NCBI GenBank assembly: GCA_014338405.1
Contig: JTDE01000707.1
Coordinates: 57,681 to 121,680, forward strand
Direction of reading: 5' to 3'
Origin: Paragonimus skrjabini miyazakii
Lineage: Eukaryota > Platyhelminthes > Trematoda > Plagiorchiida > Troglotrematidae
DNA: 64,000 nt
Under the pieces are notes generated by a model. That model was not told the DNA's origin and made no database searches. It worked only from the letters and a program-made list of their open reading frames with translations. This document shows positions 36,301 to 51,300 of this stretch, in pieces. The translations under genes and the position numbers were made by a program. Every line of letters starts with the position of its first letter. Position 1 is the first letter of the stretch.

Positions 36301-39300
36301 AAGTGAACTAAATGCGAAGTGGAGCCGTAATAATTGCTCTATGCAATTTGTGTGTTCCACATTATGAAATGAGTTGAGTTATTAATTCAGTAACTGGTTA
36401 TATTTACCTACCGCACACGTAAACAAATGTAGTGCCAATTAATCTACCTCGGTGAAAGTTAGCGTGAGAAAATTTAACTGAAAGCTAAGGCGTGCAAATT
36501 CAATATGGTCCTCTTCAGTATTTATTACTTTGCTTGATTGACTGATTCTGTTTTATAGGGATTAAATGATTGACTGGTCTGGTAGCAGGGTTGAAGATGA
36601 ACAGTTTAAGAGAGATGTTTTAGGTTTTGTTCAAACATTCCACTAAAATAATGAGTAGTGATAAGTTGATATACGTTTGCTTGCGTTTTGGTGGTGTTTA
36701 TCGTGATAAGTTTGTAATTTTTCAAAAATCAAAATCGTGTGTCGTAACCGATAATCTTGGTCTTCATTACAGAGTCATTTGTTTGAACATCATCCAGTTG
36801 AAAGAGATGTACTCATCAGACTGGATAGTTGCGGATTCTATGTGTATTGGTATTCAAATGTCAGAGAGGTGAGTGAAAGAAGGTAAAGTTCTGTATGGAG
36901 TTTTACTTCACTGTAATAAGATGCGGCTTAGTCTAGACGGTTTTCGAGATTCTATGAACAAGTCGAATGAAAATTAAATTTCTGTCTACGTATTGAAAAC
37001 TCAATAAACTCAGTGCGTTTAACCTAGCGGTCTAAACACTATATATCACGAAAATGATCAACTAATATTCTAAATTTACCGAAGTTTGATAGATCGTATG
37101 TTATCCGAACTTTTGCTACTAACTAATCATGATTGTTAAACGTTAATATAGTGAACGAACTCAGACGCTTTAAGTTATAGTGACTTTATAACATGTGTTG
37201 CCTAGAGCAGGTCAATATCACCGTGGAATCTCAATGCATCTATTGGGTATGCCTTCCTCAGTTGAATCGAAGCGGATTTTATCCATGTGAATCAATTTCA
37301 ATCCTAAGCAGCAAATGTGTTATCATCGCTATAAAGTCGTTGAGTAAATATGTCACGGATATACTGAACCAGAATTAAGCCGAGTCTCAAATTCAGTCGT
37401 TGTTTTTGCAAATTCTTTAAAATATCGAATCGAAGGACCATATTCAGACGAGCTGTAATTTTGTTTACTGGCAAGTTTCTTCCTTTGACCTGGAAGCTTC
37501 ATCAGATTTGAGCTAATCTAATCCTCCGTTGTCAAACGCATTTAATTTAGTCACGAAACGACATTTTTTTGACAAGATACTTTGCTTTGAGAATTTACGG
37601 TCTTCTTTCAAGGTTGCATGATCAATTTTTTGAAAGCTATCCAAAATATTTGAATAATTTTGTTTACTTTCCGACACGAATTGCAAAGACTAGTTAATTT
37701 CGTGAACGTGTATAAAGAACTCCTCTCTGATGACCACTTTAAGTGTTTTCGGGATTACATAAAACCTGTTTGACTCAAAATACGAAATGATGAACTGTCA
37801 AGAAAGATCATTTCAAGATCAGTCCCTCAAGTGACAACTTACATACTCAGATTTATTAAGTAGAGCATACGTGGGAGGAATCATTTGCTACTTATATTAC
37901 TGATGATACACATTGCTCATAATCGAAATTGGTCGAGCATTCGGTTATGTTAATTCGGCTGTCCGTAATGCGGCGTCAGTCACGAAGTGGTCAACACGGC
38001 TGACTCATGCAAGCTAGACTGGAGTTCGAATCCGGTCGCGGTAACGATATAAACTACTCATGTGCTCAATTCAGAGCGAACTTCATCTGTAGCGCGGTTT
38101 TCTGAAAGAAGTTATTTGAAAAATTTACTGAAGTAAAAAGGTTGCAATCGAATTTGATTGATTTATAAGTTGGAATTTATTATTATTAAGTTCAAATTGT
38201 GAAGGTCACGAAATCCGTAGGTCAGCAAAAACTTCCTTAAACAAAAAGTTACCTCTTCAATAAAGGCTACAGTATTCAATTATGTTCACCCGCACCGAAA
38301 ATAAAGGTCTGCAACACAACTGAAGAGAAAACAACGTAAGCGAGCACAACGAAGTGTGTACGGACAAAATGACGCTCATTATGGGGTACGCAGTAAGGAC
38401 CTGGTATAGGTGTATTGTTACAATCGTGGTATTTTCTAACAACCTGTACGATTGGAAGCACTTTGTACAGTAGAAAGTCCAACTTATGAATAACATAAAA
38501 TGGTACGCCTCTGCAACTATAACCTTGGTAAATCGTTATGAGTTAACCACATCTTAAGGTATCCACAGTTCATGAATTTTTTGTGAAATTAAACGCTTTT
38601 GTTAAGTGTGTTCAGTGCATTTAGTGACTTGTAGTAAGACAAACACTGAAGGATTAAGAGGAGCAACGTGAATAATTGAAACATGGATCAAATTGGATGA
38701 GCGTTAACAAAGAAACCATTACCGTATATTACTTGTAGGTTCTAAAACGGTCACCGGTGCCAGTTTAGAAATAAATGCTTGAGATGTGAACGGACAAGAC
38801 CATGTTACAACATGGTGCGATACACCTGTTGAAGAATTGACTTTCCCTAATGGCGTTTGTTTGCAAATTTAGAGACGACTGTCGTCTTCAGGATTGACTC
38901 GTGAATGCTCCAGGTGTTCAGTGTACCCCCAAAGTAACACCGACTTAAAAAAATGGGAAGCGTAGGCAATAATTCACACTGAGACTTGCCGAACACCCTT
39001 CGAAATGCATTTTGTGTATGTAAAAGCGTTAAACTGATGATAGGGTATCACAGAGGTACTTGGATGGAGACCGGTGTGGTTGAGGCTTATATTAATCCAG
39101 TTGTTTGCTTCATGGAAAATACTCCTGTGTACGAATCAAACAACAAAACTCACAAAAATTGTTCACAAACGCATACTTGTCATTTGGTCAAAATTGCGAG
39201 AAAACTTCAAATGATTTCATTGTGAATTTAAGCTGTTGTTCTGCTCTTAAAACAAAACAAAATCAGATGTTTGCTAATAAATATAGTTGTAAAATGTTCT

Positions 39301-42300
39301 TGTTAAAATGTTTTGACCAAACTTGTTGAATTAGTCCCAATAGTATAATGGATAAGCCCGATATTTTCTAAAAACTGCTGACAGCGCTCCTTTTAAAAGC
39401 TAACACTAACAGTTTTCTCTGGAAGTTGTCGCTTGCGAGCAAAGTTACAATGACACGTGATAACCAATTCAAGCCTTCTGTATTGCGTTCTGATGCTCGC
39501 CTTGGAACGGAAAACTTACGGTCAGTTTTGTCCTTTATTGGACTCAGATGGTCAATCTAGTCTGAATGGGGACTAAACCTATAACTCTTCCTGTTGGAAA
39601 AGGAAGGCGTTTTTCCGCTTGATCAGAGGTTTTGTGAACAATACTTGTTAAGAGAAACCTTCCGTGTAATTGAGGTATAACGTGTCTTTCACCCCACTAG
39701 TGCAGATTAAAACATTCATCTAAGATTGCGTTGGTACAGTTTGAAAGACTGTCTCAAGAAGTATTGAAAACTCCTCCTTAATCCCTTACGACCGTGGCTA
39801 ACGCCAACCGAAAATCTGCTATCGGTTGTGTCTATCTGCTTTAACGTGGTAAAGAGCGAGTAACAACTCAATCGTTTCTTGTTTTACCAAGCCAATGGAA
39901 ACCTGATTCGAAATGTGATGGTTTTCTGAAAACTTGATGCACCAGAAAAAAGATTCACCTACGGCCTGATTAAAATATTTTTAACTTAATGAGTACAGTT
40001 GCTGGTAGCACACGCTGAATTAACTTTTCAGCTGTTTTTACGAGTTAAATTTGCGAACTGATCGCGGCTGGAGTCAACTTAATCATCTGCGATAAAATGA
40101 GCAAACAATGTAGACATTTTTAGCGGTGTTTAAAGGCAGATTTTTTTTTCTTGTTTTAAGCAACACTGATATATTGCCATCTTCAGTGTTTCTATTGAGC
40201 AAAAATACACAGAATTGCAAAGCTAGCGAAACAAAAGAATACAGCAAACCGGTAACACGATGAGGAACAACTTGGTAAAATAAGGCAGCCTAGAGTTCTA
40301 ATGAATAAGCCTATGTGAAAATTCATGAATTCTGCCGTGAAACCTGAAGTAATCAACTCAAGCCAAAAATAATTAAATAGGATACAAAATCAGCGCATTG
40401 TTAGTAAATGTGTTTTTTTGTTAATTGCGTACTAGCTACGGGAACGGCGAGAAAAGCAAACACTATGTTGGGGGCGTCATTTGGTGGTCAGTGTTCAAAA
40501 TGTTGATGCGGTTGCTGAATTTTCGTTTAGTTTTTGAGGAGGTGTATCATTTGCTTTGCTTATTTATTTTTATACCGTTAAGTGTAAGGTATAAGATATA
40601 CATTGTCTCACCGATGAACACTTTAACAGATATGGTAATGTGCAAACATCTGTGGAATAAATGGGCTTCGACCGGACTTGAACCAGTAAAGAGAACAGAA
40701 TTTCAGGAAGTGGCAAGTATTCAACTAACTTAGTTGCTACACCGCATTAAAAGCAGAATCCAAATGTGAAATCAATTTTTCCTCCAAGTTGCTTCGTGGC
40801 TCAATTGGTGATGTAACTGCATCGTCTGGGTTTTCTGCTCCCCTTGATGGTTTGGGTCCAGCTAAAGCCGACATATTTCAAAAACAGTTTCTGCTATGAG
40901 AAGATAAATGACGAAAAAGTAAAAAATACGTAGCACTGACGTTCCTCGGCAAAAGTTTTAAGACTGATTATTACACTTATTTAACAGTTGAACTTTCACA
41001 GAAACTCCATTTTCAAGCAAATTGTTTTCGGAGTTTGGCGTATGTACTAAGTGAAATATGTAGTAGATAACTACTACAAGTATCCAAAATTGTTTTGTAG
41101 AGATTGGTGCAGAGTTGAATAAACTAATTCCATAGATCATCTGCCTGCTTGATAGCATAGAAAGAGAATATGAAACCATTAATTTTAATTCAGTACATCG
41201 TAGGATTTCACAATATCGCACTACAATGGCTACCGAACTAGTGAGTGTCCGTCAGTAACACACATTCTTGCCACTACCGAGGTTTAAAGTCCGGTCCTCA
41301 TCCTCGTGAGCTAACGATGTAGATCATAGCAACTGTAAATTTATACTGACCCCGACCAACTAATCATGTTTATACAGGATTCGATACGACCAGTCTCTCA
41401 CGATGAATTGTGAAACACAACATTTCTACATCCTGTGATGAGTTGCTATGCAAATGGCAATCCCTTTCTAAGTTCGGTGCTTAGAAAGACAGCGGCTGAG
41501 CAGTTGTTCAAAAATGTTTTTGTCTTGCAGAGGGAAAACAATGGCTGACGAATCCAGGAAGAAACAGAGTGTTGAGTTCTCTGAGAGAAGTCACATGTAT
41601 AGGAGTCTTTATGCTCACTTAACCGGGTCGCAGAAATTGAACGTCGTTGATGAATCCAGCGATCCAATTGAATTCGTGAGTGCGTGCAGAATATCAACTC
41701 GCTGATTCTACTAATTACTTCATCCAGACTTAAGGTGATGTTCGTCTCATCAACGTCCATTATGATTATGTTGTTTTGGTAATCTGCGTTAAATATTGGT
41801 CGGCAGCACTGGATTAGATCCTAGCGTTTGTTGGTCATAAGATTCTTGTTGGCTTCTTGGCATTCAGATTTGGAGATTGATACATGCAAACTTCTGTTTA
41901 GCAAAGCCCTACAATCGTTCAGATTGATGAACAAGTCTTCTAACAATGAAGGAAAATGCTGGTTGTCACCGCAGCCTACATTGAGACCATTTGACACGTT
42001 TGCCCAGAGGCCCACCTAGTTGTTGGCTGTGTGCACGGCAACGATCAACACAGCTCATTTGGAATGGCACAATGAGCATTTGGCCAAACCATTCTCTAAC
42101 ACTGAAGGATAAAATGGCTGGCACCCAACCAATTGTTTTCAGATTGAGACTGTCGTCGGAAATCACAACTACACTCGGTTGATAGGTATCCATCTGTTAT
42201 TTGAATACCTGCTTTGCTAAATCTTTCGAACAAGTGTTGCATCAAAGCCTGTTTACTGAACAAACAACCAGCAAGAAATCACTGATCCAGTCTAGACCAG

Positions 42301-45300
42301 TCAACTCCCCATCAGGCTGGCTCGTCAGGTAAAGTATTCTCCTGAATTAAGTTTTGATGTAGGCGGTCACACTGCTGAGTGAACTGTTACGCCTTGAATT
42401 ATTGCTGGACGTTAAATGAGCAGTTATGATGTTGGGAAGCACCGCTGTTCTACGATTAAGCTCTTAGGTAGAGTAATATCAGACTCCCATTGTAACATAA
42501 TTTTGACCACACATGAGCAATGACATTGAGACGTACGTTGAGCCAATTGGTACATCTCTGGGATGCGGTTTTTATCTAGTGGGGTTTGGGTTTAGATTAC
42601 AGCATTCACATTGAGGGATCTTATAGACCTACTGGGTCGTTCGACTACTTGTTTCATTTGCTTGGCCCGTAAGTCGTTAATATCCTAGAATCAATACACG
42701 AAGAAAAAAACCACTACCGAGATGGAATTTGGCGGGGATCTGAACGCCGATGTTTGTCATAAAACACGACTCACGGTTACGCGGGAAAATGAAAAACATG
42801 AGTAATCTCGTCGTCAAGAATTTGAACCTTAAACGTGTCGTTTACGGTGGTGGTAAACCCAACTTAGCCCGTGATTTTCTTCATCAGTAACTTTTGCTAC
42901 CGTGACATATGTCGAGTAGGAACGGTTGGTTTACATTTCGATATTGTGGGTGTTTTTTGACCTAAAACTTTAGTCTGCATAACAGTCTTCAGCTTGCTGT
43001 TTTTAATAGGGAACTATATCCAAAAGGCACAATCAGTGTTGCCATTACCGACAAATAGGACGCTCTCTTGTCATTTTATTTGACTCGAAGGAGACTTCAA
43101 AGATTTTCTCGATGAAACTTCTAACCACCCCAGTGATATACTGAATTTGAGCTGTACAACTTGAACTGGTACTTCACAGCCTCCGATGAACTTGCCTTCA
43201 GTGCACTGGGGATTTTGCATCTTTTCGTGTATGTAAGAAAACGGTGGATTTATTCGTCTGAAAGTTAGCCACACTGACGTTTGTTACATGCCTCCGAATT
43301 AACGACCTGCGAGTGACAAAGTGAAATCTTATCCACACGACAATGGTAACCCAAACACTGAGGACAAAGATAAGGAGGCAACAAAGTGTGAGATACGTAA
43401 ATTTGCTTCACAAATCCCAGCGGCGGTATTAAACGAAAATGGTCTGATTTATGCAAAAACGACTTTGTGAACAACCTGAGATCAGATAATAGCAGTTGAG
43501 TAAAAAAATCCAAAATCTGCAAAGATAATCGACCCCAAAATATTTGAAATTAATGACAAATTCAGGTGGTGGACTTTAATCTAGTTAAACTTAATGAAAT
43601 TCTTAAACTGACTCCATGTCACTTGCAGTGAGTTATAGGACTGATACAGGCGATATCTCATATGCACTAGACTTTCTGTGCTGGACATACTCCGAGATTA
43701 GTATACATAATATACATGAGAAGGTTAGGGTAGCGATCCGATCAATTCCGTTAAAAGAGTTGCCTCCCATTTCAACTCATACTTGACGACGAAATAAACA
43801 CTCACCTGACATGTTAAATAAGTCTACTTCTGAAAACATAAGGTTGTCCTCATCATAACGAACCGATAAGTTGCACAAAACTGAGTACATTTGTAGTAAA
43901 ATGAGAAAAAATTACGAAAGATTTTCATTTTTCATGTCTTGTAAAGTTCTTTTCATTCAGTTGGTCGATAAATTTCATTACAGGAGGTTTGTTTTCTGGA
44001 TCTTGCTACGCTGGAAGATGTGGAATGTTGTGATTACTGCAAAATGGTGAGTTTATGAACATGTTTTCGGATTACTGAGTTTTTTTTCAAGCAATTCGTG
44101 TCATCTGTAGGTGCAGTTGAGAGGTGACAAATAACTTGATATTTAACAAAAAGAAGGTCGCGATTTTCAGCAGTGGTTATAAGTTGCATGCCACAAACAC
44201 TTGGTTAAATACTTTGCATTCTGGAAGCCAGTTCATCCGGCATCTATTGAAACAAAGTGGCAGATTACAGTTTCGATTTTGTTAGATCTTGTTAGAAGTG
44301 ACAACATAACTTAATAACTAGTGCACGCCATTATGCGCCAGATTGATTGACCTCAATGCCACTCGCTTGGAAACATTGAGAGCAAACTGGCATGTATAAC
44401 AATATTCAGTCGTGTTTGCTTATAAGCCAAGCTCAGCACTTCACATAAATTCGATTATTATAACTTTGTTAAAAAGTTATTAATTTGAGTTCACCTACAG
44501 TCGACTGAGCAGCTGTTATATTTTATTTTGAGATGATCAGGCAATCTGAACAAGACTAACCAAAAGAAATTACTTAATGTTTTCTAACTGTTGGTACTAG
44601 TGATCACCAGCGAAACGGTGGATGTCTGTTTCAACCTAGCGGCGTCTCATGAACGCCTTATACGCCGTTGAGTCAAACCTACGACACTTGAATAAGCTAC
44701 AGAATGTAGTACAAAACCTTACCCGCCAGACCATGGGGTAGTGGTCTTGGGAGTTATCGTCCACTGGGGTTGCGCGAAGGTAAGTGGTTTACTCTCCCTA
44801 GCTTTTGTGCGTTCAGTCGTCACGATTGATACCTAACCGTGTGCAGACCAATCACAAAATGACTAATCATATTAATTCCAAGAGCACAAGGGCACGCAAC
44901 AGATAAAGTAACTAATCCATATATCCTCCTGCAACCCTGGTGAGACCTGAAACCGTGGTCTAGTTGATAAACATCCGAGCTATAGTCTACCGCTTATTCA
45001 CGGTTCGTGATTTTGGTTCTGTGGTGTGCGTGGTGCTGATGAGACCCAACTAGATCAATACAGCTGTTCACCAATTCACTGGGGTTTACAAACTCACTAT
45101 CTTACCGCTTCCTGAGCCACTGCGAGTGCTAATCCGTTCTCACAGTAACCACAAAACGACTGTTCGATTTAAGCCTACGAGTGGAAGAAAGCGCAACGGT
45201 TGAGGAACCTTATCATTTGACGTTTATATGTAATTGTTTAGTGATGTCGATGTGAGTTAGACGGTATAGTGACATGTACCATTGTTTTACGAAGACAAAG

Positions 45301-48300
45301 GAACATTTATCAAATGTTAATCATAACAAGAACATGAATTAGTTATCCACACATGTCGAAAGTCGGGTACAGAACTACACTTTGGAAACCGTCATTTGAA
45401 AGATTTGTTTGTCTACATGCTGTAATCTGTAAAAATGAGGTCATCCTTATATTTTATGCTCTGTATGCTGAAGCACATACTGTGACTTTGGTTCAATTTT
45501 AGACTGCACATAATGCTTGAAAATTTGATAAATTACAAAGTCGTCAAAATGTTACTTTTCGGGTACAAACCACAAAAATCCGTCTATGTAGTACAAATGA
45601 GAAAACAGTATGAGACAACCATAGTTCGTTTAACTGACTTTTACTCTTAAACACAAGATTTTAGAAAAGTATCCTGGTTCGGAGACTCGGCTATTCACAA
45701 CTGTGCTGTAGCTGAAAAACAATAAGGCTACAAACCTGCTCTTCAAAGAATTACCACTTTTCCACAGGTACACTAGCTACAATGTTACACAATCCACGTG
45801 AAATGACGTGTTCTGTTCATGACACGTCGTATTCACTACAACCATCTCGAGGATGTTATAGTAGTTGTCAAGTTGCAGATACAGCGGAGTCCACGGAACA
45901 CCTAATTCAATGTCCCCTTGTCTTTCTAACCACAAATTATCGTTCGAGTAGGCAAGGGTTATATAACTTGGTCCCCAATGGACGTAAATAAATAAGCTGC
46001 ATGCCACTCACACTGGACTACAGATGGAGGTGTAAATTTACTGATATAAGTCTGCGTAGTGTTAGAGTGATTGTGCAGTGGTTGCAAAACTGACAAGATC
46101 ACCAATTTTCATTCGAACAGTTTCATGTACTCAAGTCTACTGTCTCAATTTAGAGTAGGTTATTCAAACAGCATATCTGATAGAATGCATTGGTCAATCA
46201 CGGACTGTGAAATCTGAGAAAACTTTCCTACATCTGGTTTTGTGTTAAACAGTTTGGAAAGAAAAATTCGGAAGTTTGTTTTAGTTTCAGAGGGTCAGCA
46301 ACAGAAAAAGTGAGAATAAGACGATTAGTGGGAAGTGTACGAAACAGAAACACCAAACAACTATCTGATCGCCTCGCCAACAAGGGCACTGTAACATACA
46401 ACAGACAGCAGTTATCCAGTGTAAACACTGAGTGATCTATTGTATGTTTACCATACGGCGTCAATTGTGACGGTCAAGTTGATTGCATACTGAGTTCAGC
46501 GTTCCGAATTTGTATGTCAAGTCAGCGTTTGACATCAGTTGCCGGTGATATAGATACGACCGACTCTGATAAAGCGTTTCCAACTGTAAATAATCGCACG
46601 TCACAAGCGTTCTTTGAAAGTCACATGACTTATCGGGTTACCACTGAGATTAGTATAGCTGTTATTAGATACACGTTTATTCTGTAAACAATGTTGTGGT
46701 TACTGAAGAATCCTATATGTATATATCAAAACCAAATCCACTCCAATATGCTTGTAGCAGTCTGGGACGTAACACAATTTACAAAATCAACATGGGTAGA
46801 TCGAAAACCGTAGTGTCGTAACACGTTTTGTAATTCTGTTTTATTAATTACAAATAAGCCTAAATTTCATTAACAGATAAGGCAGTAAGCTCGAATGTCA
46901 AGCTCAACATGATGTGTATTAGCCAATCGAACATGATGGCAAAATATTCTGAACAATGACTCCGACCTTGGCTAGTGAGTACTCCAAACACTTGTTTGGC
47001 TTTCTCGGACAATTACGCAATCATGATTGCAAAAACAGGTAGTACATTGCAAAGCTGTGGATGGTATTCGATTGGCATCGACTCATTCGTCTATAATTGC
47101 ATCGTGGCATATAAATACTTAACCATAACTCACTGATATTCAGTATAAACTGTTCTAGTATTGTCAACATTTGTATTTTTATCAGACTTGTCTTGGGGTC
47201 CTCAGATACCAAAAAGTAAGAATAGAATTTGGCCCGAGAAAATTGAAATTGGCGCCTGTGCTTTGTGTAAAAACTCCTGAGCACAAAACAGTCAAAAACC
47301 GAAGTGTAACTGTGAGTAATTTACGACATCAACTAATTCGTTTTTATACTGGGGCACACAATCTCGGAAACTATTACCGCCAATCCCTAATAATATTTTT
47401 TGTCCTAAGGGGCTAACGGAATTATACGTGCGTCTTCTTGTTAGTCTATTTTGAGAACATTCTCCTTTTTCGTGTGCACTGTGGATATTTAAGTGGCAGT
47501 GAAGTAGGCAAACAGAGATAATTGTTTTCTTGGGGTAATTCGTTTTATTTGATTATTTTACGATTTGAAAGTAGTTCAAACTAATGACTGATAATATTTT
47601 TTTACTTTACTTACAAGTATCCTTTATTGGAAAAAAGGGTTGCATCCAACAATTCAGCATCGAACAAATCACACAGCAAAATCCCTTCGGAAACGCAGCT
47701 CTGCCTTAGATTACAGATTCCGTTCATTTTAAATAGTTGCACTTATCACAGAATTTGCAACAACACCACACAACGGACGGAAGAAGAAGTTGAGAGTTGC
47801 ACACTTGCAATGTTTCCGGTGGAAGTAACCTGTGATTTAAAAGTAAGCTTTTTGTGCTGTCCACAAATTGTTATCATATAGAACTTGCAGAGAATGAATG
47901 GATTAACAAATGTTTGTTGTCAGCAGCTGAAAACAATAAAGCCTCACTGACAGCCAAACGTTTTAGATTTGTGTTCCATGGTGTGAAATGAATGAATTGA
48001 TAGGATTCACTGTTTTGCCAGTGGTTATTACATGCTCTGCAATCGAAGATCAGAAGTTGGGTTGTTTCTCATCCACCTTAATGATACGACATTCCACCGT
48101 TTGCGTCAGCCACTCTTGGGGAATGTTCAGATGATCGGTCTATTCCACAAGTGTAAGTATCATTGTAATCGTAGTTGAAATGCGACAATATGAAATACAG
48201 AATGATCAAAAGAACAACGCTTGTCTCTACTTAAACTTACCCACCGAGTTGATTGAATGAAGTAGACTTTAGCTGCAGGGCACGTTCTAGATAAGGTGGA

Positions 48301-51300
48301 TTGTAGCCTACGCTGAACTGTGTTAACCAGATTATCATGAAAAAGTGACTTTAAGAAAATCTCCTTATCAAATACAGTGCATGCAACAAATTTGACATTC
48401 TTCGGTTTGTCATTAATGTTAATGAGCTTCTATGGATGTGTGTAGACCAGAAGCCTCTTGGTTGAGGACAGGTACCTAAAAGTTAGCATGTCGAACGTAT
48501 ACATTCGACAAGACCTACTGAATAGTGTTTTCCCCAAATCATGTTTACAATCAAAAAGCGCGTAAATAGCAAAGTGGATTCACTGATCACGTTAAATAGA
48601 TTTGCAATGAACAAAGCGACACATTGTCCCGTCTAACAGCCGAGTAGATGGGATGTCAAAAAATGCAACGTTATTATTGGATTTTATCTCGAAAGTAACA
48701 ATCAAATGAGAGTGCGAAGAATTCATCACATTAAAAAACGTGATAACGTTATCACGGTTGGTAAAAACAATTGTTCATCAACGTGTTGCCTGTAAAGTGC
48801 AGTTGAATCAATATGGCTTGGAGGCAATCGTTATATCATTCTTGATAAAATGTTCACAAACTTTAGGCCAAAAGGGATTGCCAAAATCTTCACCATCAGT
48901 CTGCCTGAAATGATGTTCTTTAAATTCAAATCTTGTTTTCTCTGCACAAACCAATGCGTTCTTTATAATATTGTCGGAGAATCTGGAAGAAAAACTTTGC
49001 GACTAGATAACCTCAATTAAAACATTCACAATTTCATGGAAAGGGACAAGGGCAAATGTTATCCCATGGTCTACAGAAAGCAGTGTAGTTGAATTCACGG
49101 AAATATTTTCACGGCGCTTACTATGCTTATCGTGTTCTCAACACACTATGGTGTTAACGTATAATCCACCGGGCTAAGCGGTTCAACAAGCTATCGAGGA
49201 GCCTTGTGATACGAGAGAATGTTCATGGCCAATTCTGGTCATAAGTAAAGACAATAATTGTGTGTATCATAAAATCCACTCATCCGATGTGTTGAGGTCC
49301 CGTTCGATTCGAGATGTATGTTTGGTGCCCCACTGAGGTAGATGCGTAAAAGCAATAACCGTGATTTTTCTGTAATGTGCTTTACATTTAGTCCCTTTTC
49401 CCCTGTCGTAGTATCTGGCTGAAATTTACTGCAGTCTCCAAAGAGTGGAATAAGTTTCTCGAGGCACTTATCTTTTCCGTTTAAAAGTGACGATAGTTCC
49501 TTTCCAGCAGTAGATCGGAGACGTTCTTTAAGTCTCCTGAAAGTCTGACAGGTTGCTATTAGTCCCACGTCGGACAACAGTAACGACAGATTGAATCTAT
49601 GGTGAATTTAAACGTGGTATCAGTTAATTGTGCCCGTAAAAGACGGCTATAATCTTAGGTTTCTCGACGTCGGTTGTTTGAGCTGATTGAACAAGTTTTC
49701 AACAAGGCTCTACACCTGCAATTTATTCACATGTTTAGAATTATGATAGAATTAAACTCCAAACTAATGTGTGGACGTCTTCAAGAAGTAGTTGCATGGT
49801 TTAAAAATGACGATTCACAAGGGAGACAAGTTCAAGATGCTACAGTCTGAAATATCTTAAGAAGTCTTTACAAAAGAGCCGTTATAACTGAAAACAGCTA
49901 TATTGTTCGTAAGACAGCATCAACTTTTTTTGGTTTAATGTACCACATTTTAAAATCGGAAACTGTAATCTTTTTCCATAATCATTTTCTAGTGCCTTTT
50001 TATAAATTTCGCAAGAATTAAAGTAGTATATGGAAATAGTGTACACTTCCGGTGTTTAGTCGGGTGGACGTTGATGAGCACTTCTAATCAAAGGCGTTGC
50101 CTCGAAAATACATAACGAGTTGAATGAAGCATTCGACTGAAACCAAGAAATTTGCTAATTGAACTCTGTTCTTGAATATCACGATCAGGCTAGGAAAAGC
50201 GGGGACTATTCTGCTGAAACGTTTTGGTTTCAGTATACGCAAAGAAGCATACAGAATATGTCCCTGATACATTTGTACTCCGTTAGGTTACAACAGAAAA
50301 CGTCAAAATTCATTCACGACTATGTATTCAAAACAAACGAAAAATATTGTTTATTTACAAGTCCCGAATTTCCTTTCAAGAGAATCTTTTTAATCAAAGT
50401 GTTTGTTTAGTCAACTTTTTGTGAGTGTAACTAAATGACTGTTTCATGTGTGTTCTTGTTATCGTTGAACTAGACAAACTCATTGTCAATGACCTTTGAC
50501 CTGCAAGTTTTAATACTACCCACCTTCTCACAGATATATGGAACCACACAATCTGGCTGTTTCTCAAACATCTTGGTGGGCTTATTATAAAACAATATAG
50601 TAAACAAGCAGTAGGCGGGCAGTACTGATGGGATCTATGATCGAGCAAACAGAAGATTCGGTGCGTGGCCTGGATAGCTGCCAGTCCGACTCTGATTAAA
50701 AATGCGTTTAACCAATTAGTTTAAGGAAGAATGAAACCGGTCTATTATTGTCGACTTAAAGATAGGAATCATAAACAATTTTAATCACCCCCCTCTCCTG
50801 TATTGGTTTGCGTTACGAAAAAGTGAGAAGTAGAGTTTGACGAGGTAACTTCTCTTAAAGTTCGATCAAGCGACATCCGAAAATAAGGCGTTTACTTGAA
50901 GGTAATCCGGTTAACTGCAAAAATCACGGACCGTTATGCAGCCAACTGAATGTTTACAACGAGCATTAGTAAATAGCATACTATACAACTGCTATCTCCT
51001 GAACATTACGATCATAAAATGAAGCCAGCTCAACACGCAAAAGTTTTGGTTGAACATTGTAAACACTATTCCAATAGTGAGAAAACTGCTAGTTTTAAAT
51101 GCACACAGTGATAAGCAGGTCAGATCAAGATGATTACACAATTACTTAGAATTTAGACTGAATTAGTTATTCATACGTGTGCAATTCAATTTTTTCAAGT
51201 TATGGGAGAAACACCTGTTGAACATTGCGTTTCGTCATCGGCACGTACAAGAAAATCAAGCAGTACTGGACCTTCTCCGTAAACAGTAAGTATTTTAATG

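Larger units (their letters stand above)
36880..43980. other. Intron 2 of the PLC-like gene
   Basis: This is a 7.1-kb intron by the model. It holds SINE copies at 38.0 and 41.2 kb, a tRNA-like remnant at 40.8 kb and minus-strand ORF debris at 41.45-42.19 and 43.07-43.52 kb, each listed separately. No further PLC exon was seen in it. Confidence 0.45.

Noticed and set aside
36627..36872. 81-codon plus frame
   Set aside because: It overlaps PLC exon 2 in another phase. The family match is in the shorter spliced frame.
38257..38496. Two overlapping minus frames of 68-79 codons
   Set aside because: They are overlapping frames without splice sites, motif or repeat relation.
50194..50292. Possible exon between PLC exons 5 and 6
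   Set aside because: Entry phase fits but exit phase 2 does not match exon 6, and direct joining of exons 5 and 6 matches the family.
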